Assembly: GCA_002293275.1 (NCBI GenBank) | Contig: DBCX01000040.1 | Location: forward strand, 3,164-19,033 | Direction of reading: 5' to 3' | Length of the DNA stretch: 15,870 nucleotides | Origin: Cyanobacteria bacterium UBA947 | Lineage (GTDB): Bacteria; Cyanobacteriota; Vampirovibrionia; Gastranaerophilales; Gastranaerophilaceae | Shown: positions 7,473-13,970 of the stretch, one piece after another | Layout: the number at the start of each line of letters is the position of its first letter | How positions within the stretch are numbered: position 1 is the first letter of the stretch | The notes under the pieces: model-generated | The model's database searches: none | Told to the model about the DNA's origin: nothing | What the model saw: only the letters and a program-made list of their open reading frames with translations | Program-made: the position numbers and the translations under genes

Positions 7473-8464
7473 AGCTCGCTGAATTTGATTATGATTTGCC
7501 CGAAGAACTCATTGCGCAAATGCCTGCTGACCGGCGCGAAAACTCGCGGTTGATGGTTTTGGACCGCGCAGCGCAAACAATTGAGCATAAATATTTTTAC
7601 GATATCGCGGGTTTGCTTGACGACACGCTGCTTGTTTTGAACGATACAAAAGTTATTCCGGCGCGGCTTTTTGCGAAAAAAGAAACCGGCGCGCAAATAG
7701 AAATATTTTTGTTGAAAGAAGTCGAGCCGCACAAATGGCAGGCGTTGATTAAGCCGTCCAAGCGCGTTGCAGTGGGCATGGTTTTGAAAGTGAGCGGGGA
7801 GCTTTCTGTACGGCCGCTTGAAAATCTTGACGACAGGTGGATTGTGGAGTTGTTGTATAATGGAAACATTTACGAAGTTTTGCAGCGCGCGGGGACAATC
7901 CCGCTGCCGCCGTATATCAAAAATTATGACAACACGCACAGGTACCAGACCGTTTACGCAAAAAATCAAGGCTCGGTTGCCGCGCCGACAGCCGGGCTGC
8001 ATTTCACGCCTGAGATTTTGAAAAAATTCGACACGGCGTATATCACGCTGAATGTCGGACTTGGAACTTTCCGGCCGGTCAAGTGCGACAATATACTTGA
8101 CCACAAAATGGACGAGGAGACTTTTGAAATACCTGTGGCGGCTGCGGATGCTATTAATCAAGCGCGCGTGCAGGGCAAAAAAATAACTGCTGTCGGGACA
8201 ACGACAGTGCGGACATTAGAGAGTGTATTCGTGCGGCATGGTCAAATCAAACCCTGCACAGGCGCATCGGAGCTTTTTATTTATCCGGGGTACGAGTTTA
8301 AGGTTGTGGACCGGCTTATCACAAACTTCCACCTGCCAAAATCCACGCTCTTGATGCTGGTAAGCGCAATTGCCGGTAAAGACTTTGCCTTTCGCGCCTA
8401 CGAAGAAGCCATCGCGAACAAATACAGGTTTTACAGTTACGGAGATTGTATGCTCATAAAATAG
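7469..8464 (+). CDS. queA: S-adenosylmethionine:tRNA ribosyltransferase-isomerase QueA
   Basis: Transfers and isomerises the ribosyl group of SAM onto 7-aminomethyl-7-deazaguanine at the wobble base of tRNA, giving epoxyqueuosine, the penultimate step of queuosine synthesis. The 331-aa product is close to family length and collinear with it: LNDTKVIPARL (57-67), GSVAAPTAGLHFT (168-180), TLNVGLGTFRPV (193-204), GTTTVRTLES (243-252), LITNFHLPKSTLLMLVSA (283-300) and the C-terminal RFYSYGDCMLI (320-330). It starts inside the yidC stop (ATGA), so it is translationally coupled and co-transcribed. No other queuosine gene is in the window. Confidence 0.95.
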   Translation: MKLAEFDYDLPEELIAQMPADRRENSRLMVLDRAAQTIEHKYFYDIAGLLDDTLLVLNDTKVIPARLFAKKETGAQIEIFLLKEVEPHKWQALIKPSKRVAVGMVLKVSGELSVRPLENLDDRWIVELLYNGNIYEVLQRAGTIPLPPYIKNYDNTHRYQTVYAKNQGSVAAPTAGLHFTPEILKKFDTAYITLNVGLGTFRPVKCDNILDHKMDEETFEIPVAAADAINQARVQGKKITAVGTTTVRTLESVFVRHGQIKPCTGASELFIYPGYEFKVVDRLITNFHLPKSTLLMLVSAIAGKDFAFRAYEEAIANKYRFYSYGDCMLIK

Positions 8465-8480
8465 CGCCGTGCAGCGCGCT

Positions 8481-8518
8481 AAAAAACCGGCCTTTTGAGC
8501 CGGTCTTCTTGTTTTTTT
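8481..8518. terminator. Bidirectional Rho-independent terminator
   Basis: Stem ACCGGC (8486-8491) pairs with GCCGGT (8499-8504) around a 7-nt loop. On the plus strand a T-rich run ending in seven T (8512-8518) follows for queA. On the minus strand six A at 8481-8486 become T directly after the stem, an even better terminator for the convergent small gene. Confidence 0.8.
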
Positions 8519-8530
8519 GGGATTTTGCCC

Positions 8531-8543
8531 GGGGGTTTTCCCC
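8531..8543. other. GGGGG-TTTT-CCCC hairpin
   Basis: A four-base-pair G:C hairpin with a TTTT loop between the 52-aa gene's stop and the bidirectional terminator. On the minus strand no T tract follows directly, so it is at most an mRNA 3'-end stabiliser or pause site. Confidence 0.3.
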
Positions 8544-8557
8544 TTGCAGTCATCCTT

Positions 8558-8716
8558 TTAAGCTATACCTAAAACCTTTTTGTACCAAGAGAATGTTTCC
8601 AATTCTACTCCGTTGAAAGTGGTTTTAAGGCATTGTTTTTTTAGGTAGTTTTCAAACTCGTCATTGAAATTGGATTTGACGGTTTTCTCGGAATTAATGG
8701 ATGCTAGAGATGCCAT
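8558..8716 (-). CDS. Small 52-aa protein of unknown function
   Basis: The product, MASLASINSEKTVKSNFNDE with a charged middle, ends ETFSWYKKVLGIA. It has one cysteine, no signal peptide and no membrane segment. Reality as a gene is supported by a G-rich ribosome binding site AGGGGGAAAGG just before the ATG at 8716, an extended -10 (8746-8754) upstream, and a terminator downstream. An in-frame ATG at 8755 would lie on the -10 and lacks a binding site. No family is recognised. It stands alone, convergent with queA and divergent from the methyltransferase gene. Confidence 0.65.
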   Translation of the reverse strand: MASLASINSEKTVKSNFNDEFENYLKKQCLKTTFNGVELETFSWYKKVLGIA

Positions 8717-8745
8717 GACCTTTCCCCCTTTTTGTTCACATGGTA

Positions 8746-8754
8746 AGTATATCA
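8746..8754 (-). promoter_or_regulatory. Extended -10 promoter of the 52-aa gene
   Basis: On the minus strand the sequence reads TGATATACT, an extended -10 about 30 nt upstream of the ATG at 8716. The -35 candidate (TAGTAA) is poor. Confidence 0.45.
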
Positions 8755-8801
8755 TGCAAACCTAAAAATTACTAGCCCCCATGTAGAATATATTAAATTT
8801 G

Positions 8802-8810
8802 TGTTACAAT
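8802..8810 (+). promoter_or_regulatory. Extended -10 promoter of the methyltransferase gene
   Basis: TGTTACAAT matches the extended -10 consensus TGnTAYAAT. The expected start near 8817 leaves a leader of about 33 nt containing GGAGGA (8834-8839). The -35 is weak. Confidence 0.5.
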
Positions 8811-8849
8811 CGTAAGAGATTGAGGAAAAATCCGGAGGATTATGTAGTC

Positions 8850-9671
8850 ATGATATTAATTGGCGAGAATATTCATATAATTTCAAAGCCCGTGAGGGAG
8901 GCTCTGGTCAGCCGTGACGAGGGTTTTATCGGGAATTTGATTGATGTGCAGCAGGGCATGGATTATATTGATTTGAATGTCGGGCCGGGTAAAATTCCTG
9001 GTGCGCTGGAGTGGCTTGTTGAGATGGCGGCGGGCAAAAAAGTTTGCCTTGACAGCACAAACGCTGATGAGATAGAGCGGGCGCTTGCGGTTGTCAAAGA
9101 TCCGCAAAATTGCTTTATCAACTCCACCGGAAAGGACGAGCCGCGGTTTTCGCGTATGACAGATCTTGCGTTGAAATACGGATGTAATTTAATTGCGCTC
9201 ACGATTGACGATGAAACCGGAATCCCGAAAACCGCTGACGGGCGTGTGGAGATTGCGTTTGAGATTTACGAAAAATGTATGGAAAAAGGCATCAGCGCGG
9301 AAAAATTGTATTTTGACCCGTTGGTTTTGCCGTTGAATGTTGCGCAGGAACAAGCGGTTGAGGTTTTGAACACAATAAGCATGCTCAAAAGCTGTTTTGA
9401 CCCGCCGGTAAATACGATTATCGGGTTGTCAAACATTTCAAACGGTGTGCCGGCGCATTTGCGTCTGGTCATCAACAGAGCGTTTGCGATGCTGGCGCTT
9501 GACGCGGGGCTTGACTCGGCGATTATTGATGCAAAAGACACGGAGCTTGTGCGGCTGATTAAAACGCCCCAAAAACCGGACGAGGATTCACCGATTGTGC
9601 GCGCTTTGTTCAACAAAGAGATTTATTCAAACAGCCTGATATCTACGCAAGATAGTCCGTTGGGCGCTTAA
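8850..9671 (+). CDS. Methyltetrahydrofolate:corrinoid methyltransferase family (AcsE/MeTr-like)
   Basis: A pterin-binding TIM-barrel protein of 273 aa that in characterised relatives moves the methyl group of 5-methyltetrahydrofolate to the cobalt of a corrinoid protein. It opens MILIGENIHIISKPV. The residues that bind pterin in the Moorella enzyme have clear counterparts: D68 in CLDST, N91 in FINSTGKDE, D156 in YFDPLVLP and N195 in GLSNISNG. The start at 8850 is chosen from GGAGGA 10 nt upstream; an in-frame ATG at 8799 falls on the promoter. The usual partners (corrinoid iron-sulfur protein, CODH/ACS, a MetH cobalamin domain) are not in the window, so the acceptor is unknown. A dihydropteroate synthase is less likely. 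Its 3' end overlaps the next gene's by 29 nt. Confidence 0.82.
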   Translation: MILIGENIHIISKPVREALVSRDEGFIGNLIDVQQGMDYIDLNVGPGKIPGALEWLVEMAAGKKVCLDSTNADEIERALAVVKDPQNCFINSTGKDEPRFSRMTDLALKYGCNLIALTIDDETGIPKTADGRVEIAFEIYEKCMEKGISAEKLYFDPLVLPLNVAQEQAVEVLNTISMLKSCFDPPVNTIIGLSNISNGVPAHLRLVINRAFAMLALDAGLDSAIIDAKDTELVRLIKTPQKPDEDSPIVRALFNKEIYSNSLISTQDSPLGA

Positions 9672-10383
9672 CCGGCGGATTGCCCGGGGTTTTTCCTTTG
9701 TTGATTTCTGTATTCACATATTCCAAAGTTTCGGCAAATTTTTGCCAGCCGCTCATACGTTGAAATTTTTCATCAGCTTCTTCAACCGTCATTTCGCCTT
9801 TTTGCACAGCTATGTCCATTTGCAATCTTGCGAGTTTTGATTCTGTATCGCGCTGCCGTTGGCGCATCGTTAATATTCTTTTGTCTGTTTTGTCTCCGAC
9901 ATGCGTGGCCAGTTCCAGCATAATACGTCCGAGATCTTGCTTATGGAGTTTTTCAATATTCGCTATTTCTTTATCGTAACGCTCCTGCGTGAAGACACCT
10001 GCCAGCAGAGCCTCTTTGGCAGCGAGTTTTGCGGTTTGCAGCTCAATCATTTCCTGAGTTTTTTCTAATTGCTTCAGGTCATTTTTTTGTTTTGATGTTT
10101 CGGTATTCAGTGGCGACTCTATTTTAAGTCCCGTTAGTTTGGCCAGCGCTCTTTTGTTTGAGGCTTCTCTTGGTGTGATTGTACCTTCCATCAGCATCAG
10201 GTCAATTTCGCGGTTTTTGAGCTCTATTTGTTGATATCTTTGGATTATCTTCAAATCAGCTATTTTCTTGTCCTGATTTGCGCTTCCGCCTCGGGGGTAT
10301 ATATTGGACGCACCGGGGAGCGGGTTTTTGTTGCCCGTTGGATAAACATTTGTTGGCCCGATACCTGATACTTTTCCTACCAT
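9643..10383 (-). CDS. Cys-free helical protein with three SHOCT-like hairpin repeats; function unknown
   Basis: The 246-aa product starts with about 38 residues rich in G, P and N and presumably disordered, followed by long charged helices. Three segments share a pattern of helix, short turn with T, then acidic or aromatic helix: 58-83 (MLMEGTITPREASNKRALAK), 121-146 (ALLAGVFTQERYDKEIANIE) and 188-210 (AVQKGEMTVEEADEKFQRM). This resembles the SHOCT oligomerisation hairpin. There is no cysteine, signal peptide or membrane segment. The ATG at 10383 has AGGAG seven nucleotides upstream. A role as an oligomeric scaffold or regulator is inference only. It has its own -10 box and lies downstream of, and on the same strand as, the rib operon. 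Confidence 0.72.
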   Translation of the reverse strand: MVGKVSGIGPTNVYPTGNKNPLPGASNIYPRGGSANQDKKIADLKIIQRYQQIELKNREIDLMLMEGTITPREASNKRALAKLTGLKIESPLNTETSKQKNDLKQLEKTQEMIELQTAKLAAKEALLAGVFTQERYDKEIANIEKLHKQDLGRIMLELATHVGDKTDKRILTMRQRQRDTESKLARLQMDIAVQKGEMTVEEADEKFQRMSGWQKFAETLEYVNTEINKGKTPGNPPVKRPTDYLA

Positions 10384-10417
10384 ACAATAACTCCTAAAAT
10401 TTTTTAACTACACTTAT

Positions 10418-10423
10418 ATTATA
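10418..10423 (-). promoter_or_regulatory. -10 box of the helical-repeat protein gene
   Basis: On the minus strand the sequence is a perfect TATAAT, about 35 nt before the ATG at 10383, in the 50-nt gap after the GNAT gene. No good -35 is seen, so read-through from the upstream operon may also occur. Confidence 0.4.
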
Positions 10424-10433
10424 AAACATGCTA

Positions 10434-11315
10434 TCACAAAAAATTGCCTAAATATGCCTGCGGATAAACATAATCCTCTTTGAATCCCGCGCGGCGATAC
10501 ATTCTCAAAGCTGCTGTTGTGTCGGTTGCGGTTGTGACGTTGAGTTCTGACAGCGGCAGAATCAGCGCGGCGTTCATGGAATATTGCAAAAGGTTCGCGG
10601 ACAACCCTTTGCCCTGATGCTCTTTTGTAATCGCAATCAGCGGAATGTTTGCCGCGGAGCCTGTAAGATTTATAAAACAAACACCGACCGGTTCGCCGCT
10701 GTGCAGCAAAACGCTCGTTGCCTGCGGCAAAAATTCGGCGTAGATGTTTTGAACAATCTTGTCCAGAATATCGCGCGTGCCGCCAATTGTTTTAAATCGC
10801 GTGTCAAAAAGCGCGTCAGGGCTGTCTTTGAAGGCGTCGTTAATAATTTTTACGGCCGCGTCAAGATAGCTGTTGTCCCATGGAACAATTGTATAATCGG
10901 ACGGGAGCGCTGCCGGCGGCATGCTTTTATTCCCGGGTGTGAATCTTAAAACCGCGCTGCCGGTGAACTTGAACCCGAACTCGCAAAGGTCGCCGACAAA
11001 CTCTTTTTGCACCCCGAGCATGGGGTAGCACACGATGCGGGTTTTTCGCTCAACTTGCGTCGCGTCCAAAAACATTTTTATAAGCGCGTTGAAATGTTCG
11101 GCATCGTACGCGTAAACAACATTCAATTCAATGGACTCGGAAATCGCCGTTGTATAAATCAAAAACGCGTCTTCAAAAACAAGGCATTGGATGATGCCGC
11201 GCTGCACGGCGTCCAAAAAATCGGAGTATTCCAGCGGCGCAAGTTCAAACTGAAAATCGGACAGTGCGCGCGCACGAAACTCGTTATAAATTTTTTCGCT
11301 GACCGCCGCTGTCAT
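10434..11315 (-). CDS. GNAT-family N-acetyltransferase, probably two GNAT-like halves
   Basis: Transfers an acyl group from acyl-CoA to an unidentified amine. The C-terminal half (about 140-293) is a clear GNAT domain: motif A IAITKEHQGKGLSANLL (227-243), with the pyrophosphate loop Q234-G-K-G, and motif B from 259 to AALRMYRRAGF (268-278). The N-terminal half (about 15-125) has a similar layout (acidic strand, then LCEFGFKFTGSAVLRF at 110-125) but no acetyl-CoA loop, suggesting a degenerate second GNAT fold. The ATG at 11315 follows GGGAGG by six nucleotides. It lies 25 nt after ribBA and probably ends that operon. There is no evidence that its substrate is a flavin. Confidence 0.8.
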   Translation of the reverse strand: MTAAVSEKIYNEFRARALSDFQFELAPLEYSDFLDAVQRGIIQCLVFEDAFLIYTTAISESIELNVVYAYDAEHFNALIKMFLDATQVERKTRIVCYPMLGVQKEFVGDLCEFGFKFTGSAVLRFTPGNKSMPPAALPSDYTIVPWDNSYLDAAVKIINDAFKDSPDALFDTRFKTIGGTRDILDKIVQNIYAEFLPQATSVLLHSGEPVGVCFINLTGSAANIPLIAITKEHQGKGLSANLLQYSMNAALILPLSELNVTTATDTTAALRMYRRAGFKEDYVYPQAYLGNFL

Positions 11316-11340
11316 TGGCCGCCTCCCATGCGTTTACCCC

Positions 11341-12609
11341 TCATAAAAGGTGTTCCATCCGCTCTTTTTTCGCCGCCATGTAATCCTTGTTGTGTTCGTT
11401 TATTTGCGGCGGGATTTTAACAATCTCGTTTACGTTCAATCCGTAGCCGCTCAGGCCGACGATTTTTTTCGGGTTGTTTGTAATCAGGTTAAAATTATCA
11501 AACCCCAAATCAAGAATTATCTGCGCGCCGACGCCGTAATCGCGCAGGTCGGGCTTAAAGCCGAGCGTTAGATTTGCGTCCACGGTATCTTGACCGCATT
11601 GCTGCAAGGTGTAGGCTTTGATTTTGTTAACCAGCCCAATACCGCGTCCTTCGTGGCCTTTGAGGTACACGAGCGCGCCGCGGCCGTAATCGTTAATTAT
11701 TTTGAGCGCACTTTGGAGCTGGTAATTGCAATCGCATTTCAGACTGTGAAAAATATCGCCTGTCAGGCATTCGCTGTGGACGCGGATTAACGGCGTTTTC
11801 TCGCTGTCGTTCAGCCCTTTGACCAGCGCGACGTGTTCCTCGCCGTTGAGATTGTTGCGGTAACCGTAAAGCTCAAACTCGCCGAATTTTGTCGGCAGTG
11901 AAACTTGGGCTTCGCGCGTTACGAACGGCTCGGGCGTCCAGACCGGCGAAGCCGCTCTTTCGCCCCTAGCACACGGCTCACGCCGCGTTACAAATTTTTC
12001 CGAGCGGATGCGGTATTTTATCAGGTCCGCAACGGTGATGAATTTGAGCCCGTGTTTTTTTGCAAATTTTTTAAGCTCGTCGCGGCGCGCCATTGAGCCG
12101 TCGGCGGACATGATTTCGCACATAACACCTGCGGGTGCGTGTCCGGAAAGCCGCGCCAAATCAACACAGGTTTCTGTGTGGCCGGAGCGTTCAAGTACTC
12201 CGCCGGGTTTTGATGTGCAGGGGAAAATATGTCCCGGCCTGCGCAAGTCCGACGGGTGCGCGTCCGGTGCGATTGCAACCTCAATGGTTTTTGCGCGGTC
12301 AAACGCTGAAATCCCTGTTGTGACGCCGAATTTTTCCGATGCATCAATACTTAACGTGAACGCTGTTTTCATGCTGTCGGTGTTTTGCTCAACCATTTGG
12401 GGCAGCTCCAACCGCTGCGCGATTTCGGGTGCGAGCGCAAGACAAACCAGTCCGCGGCATTCGGTCGCCATAAAATTTATCCACTCGGGGGTGACTGTTT
12501 GCGCTGACAAGAGCAAATCACCTTCGTTTTCGCGGTCCTCATCGTCCGCGACAATCAACGGTTTGCCGGCTTTAAAATCTTCTATCGCGTCTTCAATTTT
12601 ATCAAACAA
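11341..12609 (-). CDS. ribBA: Bifunctional RibBA: DHBP synthase / GTP cyclohydrolase II
   Basis: Makes both riboflavin precursors: 3,4-dihydroxy-2-butanone 4-phosphate from ribulose 5-phosphate (RibB half, about 1-205), and the pyrimidine from GTP (RibA half, about 235-422). RibB motifs: DDEDRENEGDL (22-32), DLRRPGHIFPC (121-131) and ERSGHTETCVDLARLSG (140-156). RibA motifs: RVHSECLTGDIFHSLKCDC (276-294), with zinc cysteines 281, 292 and 294, and LKGHEGRGIGL (316-326), DTVDAN and TNNPKK. The start is a TTG at 12609: AGGAG lies seven nucleotides upstream and no ATG fits the conserved N-terminus. The gene overlaps the ribE stop by 8 nt. A 23-residue insert in the linker is described separately. 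An in-frame ATG at 12672 would place 21 residues unlike the family inside ribE. Confidence 0.93.
   Translation of the reverse strand: MFDKIEDAIEDFKAGKPLIVADDEDRENEGDLLLSAQTVTPEWINFMATECRGLVCLALAPEIAQRLELPQMVEQNTDSMKTAFTLSIDASEKFGVTTGISAFDRAKTIEVAIAPDAHPSDLRRPGHIFPCTSKPGGVLERSGHTETCVDLARLSGHAPAGVMCEIMSADGSMARRDELKKFAKKHGLKFITVADLIKYRIRSEKFVTRREPCARGERAASPVWTPEPFVTREAQVSLPTKFGEFELYGYRNNLNGEEHVALVKGLNDSEKTPLIRVHSECLTGDIFHSLKCDCNYQLQSALKIINDYGRGALVYLKGHEGRGIGLVNKIKAYTLQQCGQDTVDANLTLGFKPDLRDYGVGAQIILDLGFDNFNLITNNPKKIVGLSGYGLNVNEIVKIPPQINEHNKDYMAAKKERMEHLL
11915..11991 (-). repeat. In-frame insertion bounded by 8-bp direct repeats within ribBA
   Basis: CGCGTTAC occurs at 11915-11922 and again at 11984-11991, exactly 69 nt (23 codons) apart, and both copies read as FVTR in the protein (206-209 and 229-232). 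Removing one repeat unit restores an ordinary RibBA linker, EKFVTREAQVSLPT. The segment also holds a hairpin CGGC-GAA-GCCG (11944-11954), whose 3' arm with its loop (GCGAAGCC, 11946-11953) is complementary to GGCTTCGC (11908-11915), and a second direct repeat ACGGCTC (11925-11931, 11973-11979). Confidence 0.6.
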
Positions 12610-13204
12610 AACCGTTCTCCTGCAAAAGTTCCATTGTAATTTTATTATCGCCCGCGCAGGCAAATTTTTCAATATACTTGCCTAAAATATCTGTTTCAAT
12701 ATTTACAACACCGTCAAGACAGGTGTTTTCAAAGGTGTGCGGGATGACCGCGGCCTTAAAAATATTACCTTCAACCGCGGCAACTGTCAGACTCACACCG
12801 TTGACCGTGATTGAGCCTTTGCGGACAAGATATTTTGTGTCGGGGATTTCGTAGCTCAATTCCCAAAAGTCGCCGAGCTGTTTTTTTGCAATCAGCCGAC
12901 CCGTAAAGTCAACGTGGCCTGTGACAAAATGCCCGCCAAATCTGCCGTCCGCGCTCATCGCGCGTTCAAGATTCACCCGGGTGCCGGATTTGAGTTCGCC
13001 AAAATTTGTTGCGCGCAAGGTTTCCGGGCTCACGCGCACGGTGAAAAAATCCGTGCCAAGTTCAACCACCGTTTGGCAGCAGCCGTTTATCGCGATACTG
13101 TCGCCGATTTTTGTGCCTTCTAAAACTTTCTTACAGCGGATTTCAAGGGTGTCTTTTTTATTTACCCCTGCCGCTCCGATTTCTTCAATTATTCCTGTGA
13201 ACAT
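12602..13204 (-). CDS. ribE: Riboflavin synthase, alpha chain
   Basis: Dismutates two 6,7-dimethyl-8-ribityllumazine molecules into riboflavin and the pyrimidinedione. The 200-aa product has the expected tandem lumazine-binding barrels. Barrel 1: MFTGIIEEIG at the start, DSIAINGCCQTV (35-46), VSPETLRATN (58-67). Barrel 2: GGHFVTGHVD (90-99), KGSITVNGVSLTVA (129-142), VIPHTFENT (153-161), ETDILGKYIEK (170-180). The usual GVCLTV reads GCCQTV here, a mild deviation. The ATG at 13204 is fixed by the conserved N-terminus and lies 20 nt inside lgt, so translation is probably coupled. The stop overlaps the ribBA TTG start. Lumazine synthase (ribH) and ribD are not in this window. The symbol ribC is used for the same enzyme in some species. 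Confidence 0.95.
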   Translation of the reverse strand: MFTGIIEEIGAAGVNKKDTLEIRCKKVLEGTKIGDSIAINGCCQTVVELGTDFFTVRVSPETLRATNFGELKSGTRVNLERAMSADGRFGGHFVTGHVDFTGRLIAKKQLGDFWELSYEIPDTKYLVRKGSITVNGVSLTVAAVEGNIFKAAVIPHTFENTCLDGVVNIETDILGKYIEKFACAGDNKITMELLQENGFV

Positions 13205-13970
13205 ATCCTAATATTACCATGAAAATCGCTGCGGCAAAAATAATCACGGCGGAAATAATTTGTGCAAACGGAATCCCGTTTATATCAAGCGCGCTGTCAA
13301 CGCGAATTTGTTCGACAAAAATTCGCGCGGCAGAATACAAAATAAGATACAAACCTGCCGTGAGTCCGGGTTTTTTTGACAACCGCGGCAGCAGCAAAAC
13401 AAGCACGATAAAAATAACCAGATTCAAAATACTTTCGTACAAAAACGCCGGATGAAAGTGCTCAAAATCCATGTATGAGAACGGCCGTTTTTCAATAGGG
13501 ATAAACAATTTCAGCGGCAAATCGGTAGGGGTCCCGAACGCTTCCTGATTAAAAAAATTCCCCCAGCGCCCGATTGCCTGACCCAATATTGCGCCGCACG
13601 CAAACACATCGAGCAGTTTTAGCGCGGATGTTTTGTAGATTTTTGCGATGAGCCACAGCGCGAGAACACCTGCGATTATCATCCCGTGAACCGAAAGCCC
13701 GCCTTGCCGCAGGTCAAGAATTTCTGCCGGATGCACCGAATAGTAGTCAAAATTCAACGCGCAATAATAAAGCCGCGCGCCGAGCATCCCCGCGATTATC
13801 AGGTACGGTGAAAAATCCAGCACACAATTTGGCGTTTGGTAATATTTTTTATACAAAAAGTGGGCCGTCAAAACACACGCCAACACAGCGATTGCCATTG
13901 TTATGCCGTAAAAATAAACGGGGACATCAAACAGTTCAAACGCTATCTGTCCGGGCGGCTGCAAAATCAT
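13185..13970 (-). CDS. lgt: Prolipoprotein diacylglyceryl transferase
   Basis: Attaches diacylglycerol from phosphatidylglycerol to the lipobox cysteine of prolipoproteins in the inner membrane. The 261-aa product has about seven hydrophobic segments and the Lgt hallmarks: RQGGLSVHGMIIAG (88-101, H95), the signature GQAIGRWGNFFNQEAFG (130-146, with R135, N138 and E143), HPAFLYES (173-180) and a late R224 in FVEQIRVD. It starts inside the stop codon of the upstream lipoprotein gene (ATGA) and overlaps ribE by 20 nt at its end. Its direct neighbour encodes a lipoprotein that is presumably one of its substrates. Confidence 0.95.
   Translation of the reverse strand: MILQPPGQIAFELFDVPVYFYGITMAIAVLACVLTAHFLYKKYYQTPNCVLDFSPYLIIAGMLGARLYYCALNFDYYSVHPAEILDLRQGGLSVHGMIIAGVLALWLIAKIYKTSALKLLDVFACGAILGQAIGRWGNFFNQEAFGTPTDLPLKLFIPIEKRPFSYMDFEHFHPAFLYESILNLVIFIVLVLLLPRLSKKPGLTAGLYLILYSAARIFVEQIRVDSALDINGIPFAQIISAVIIFAAAIFMVILGYVHRNN

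Noticed and set aside
7241..8161. 306-codon open frame on the minus strand across queA
   Set aside because: Antisense shadow of queA and the yidC end: composition is rich in R, H, F, N and Q with no family motif, and the plus-strand genes there are unambiguous.
12008..12685. 225-codon open frame on the plus strand across ribBA
   Set aside because: Antisense shadow of ribBA, Ser-rich, with no ribosome binding site or motif; the minus-strand gene carries all RibBA motifs.
12602..13204. FMN riboswitch controlling the riboflavin genes
   Set aside because: ribE and ribBA are internal to an operon with overlapping genes; there is no leader long enough to hold one, and the operon head appears leaderless.
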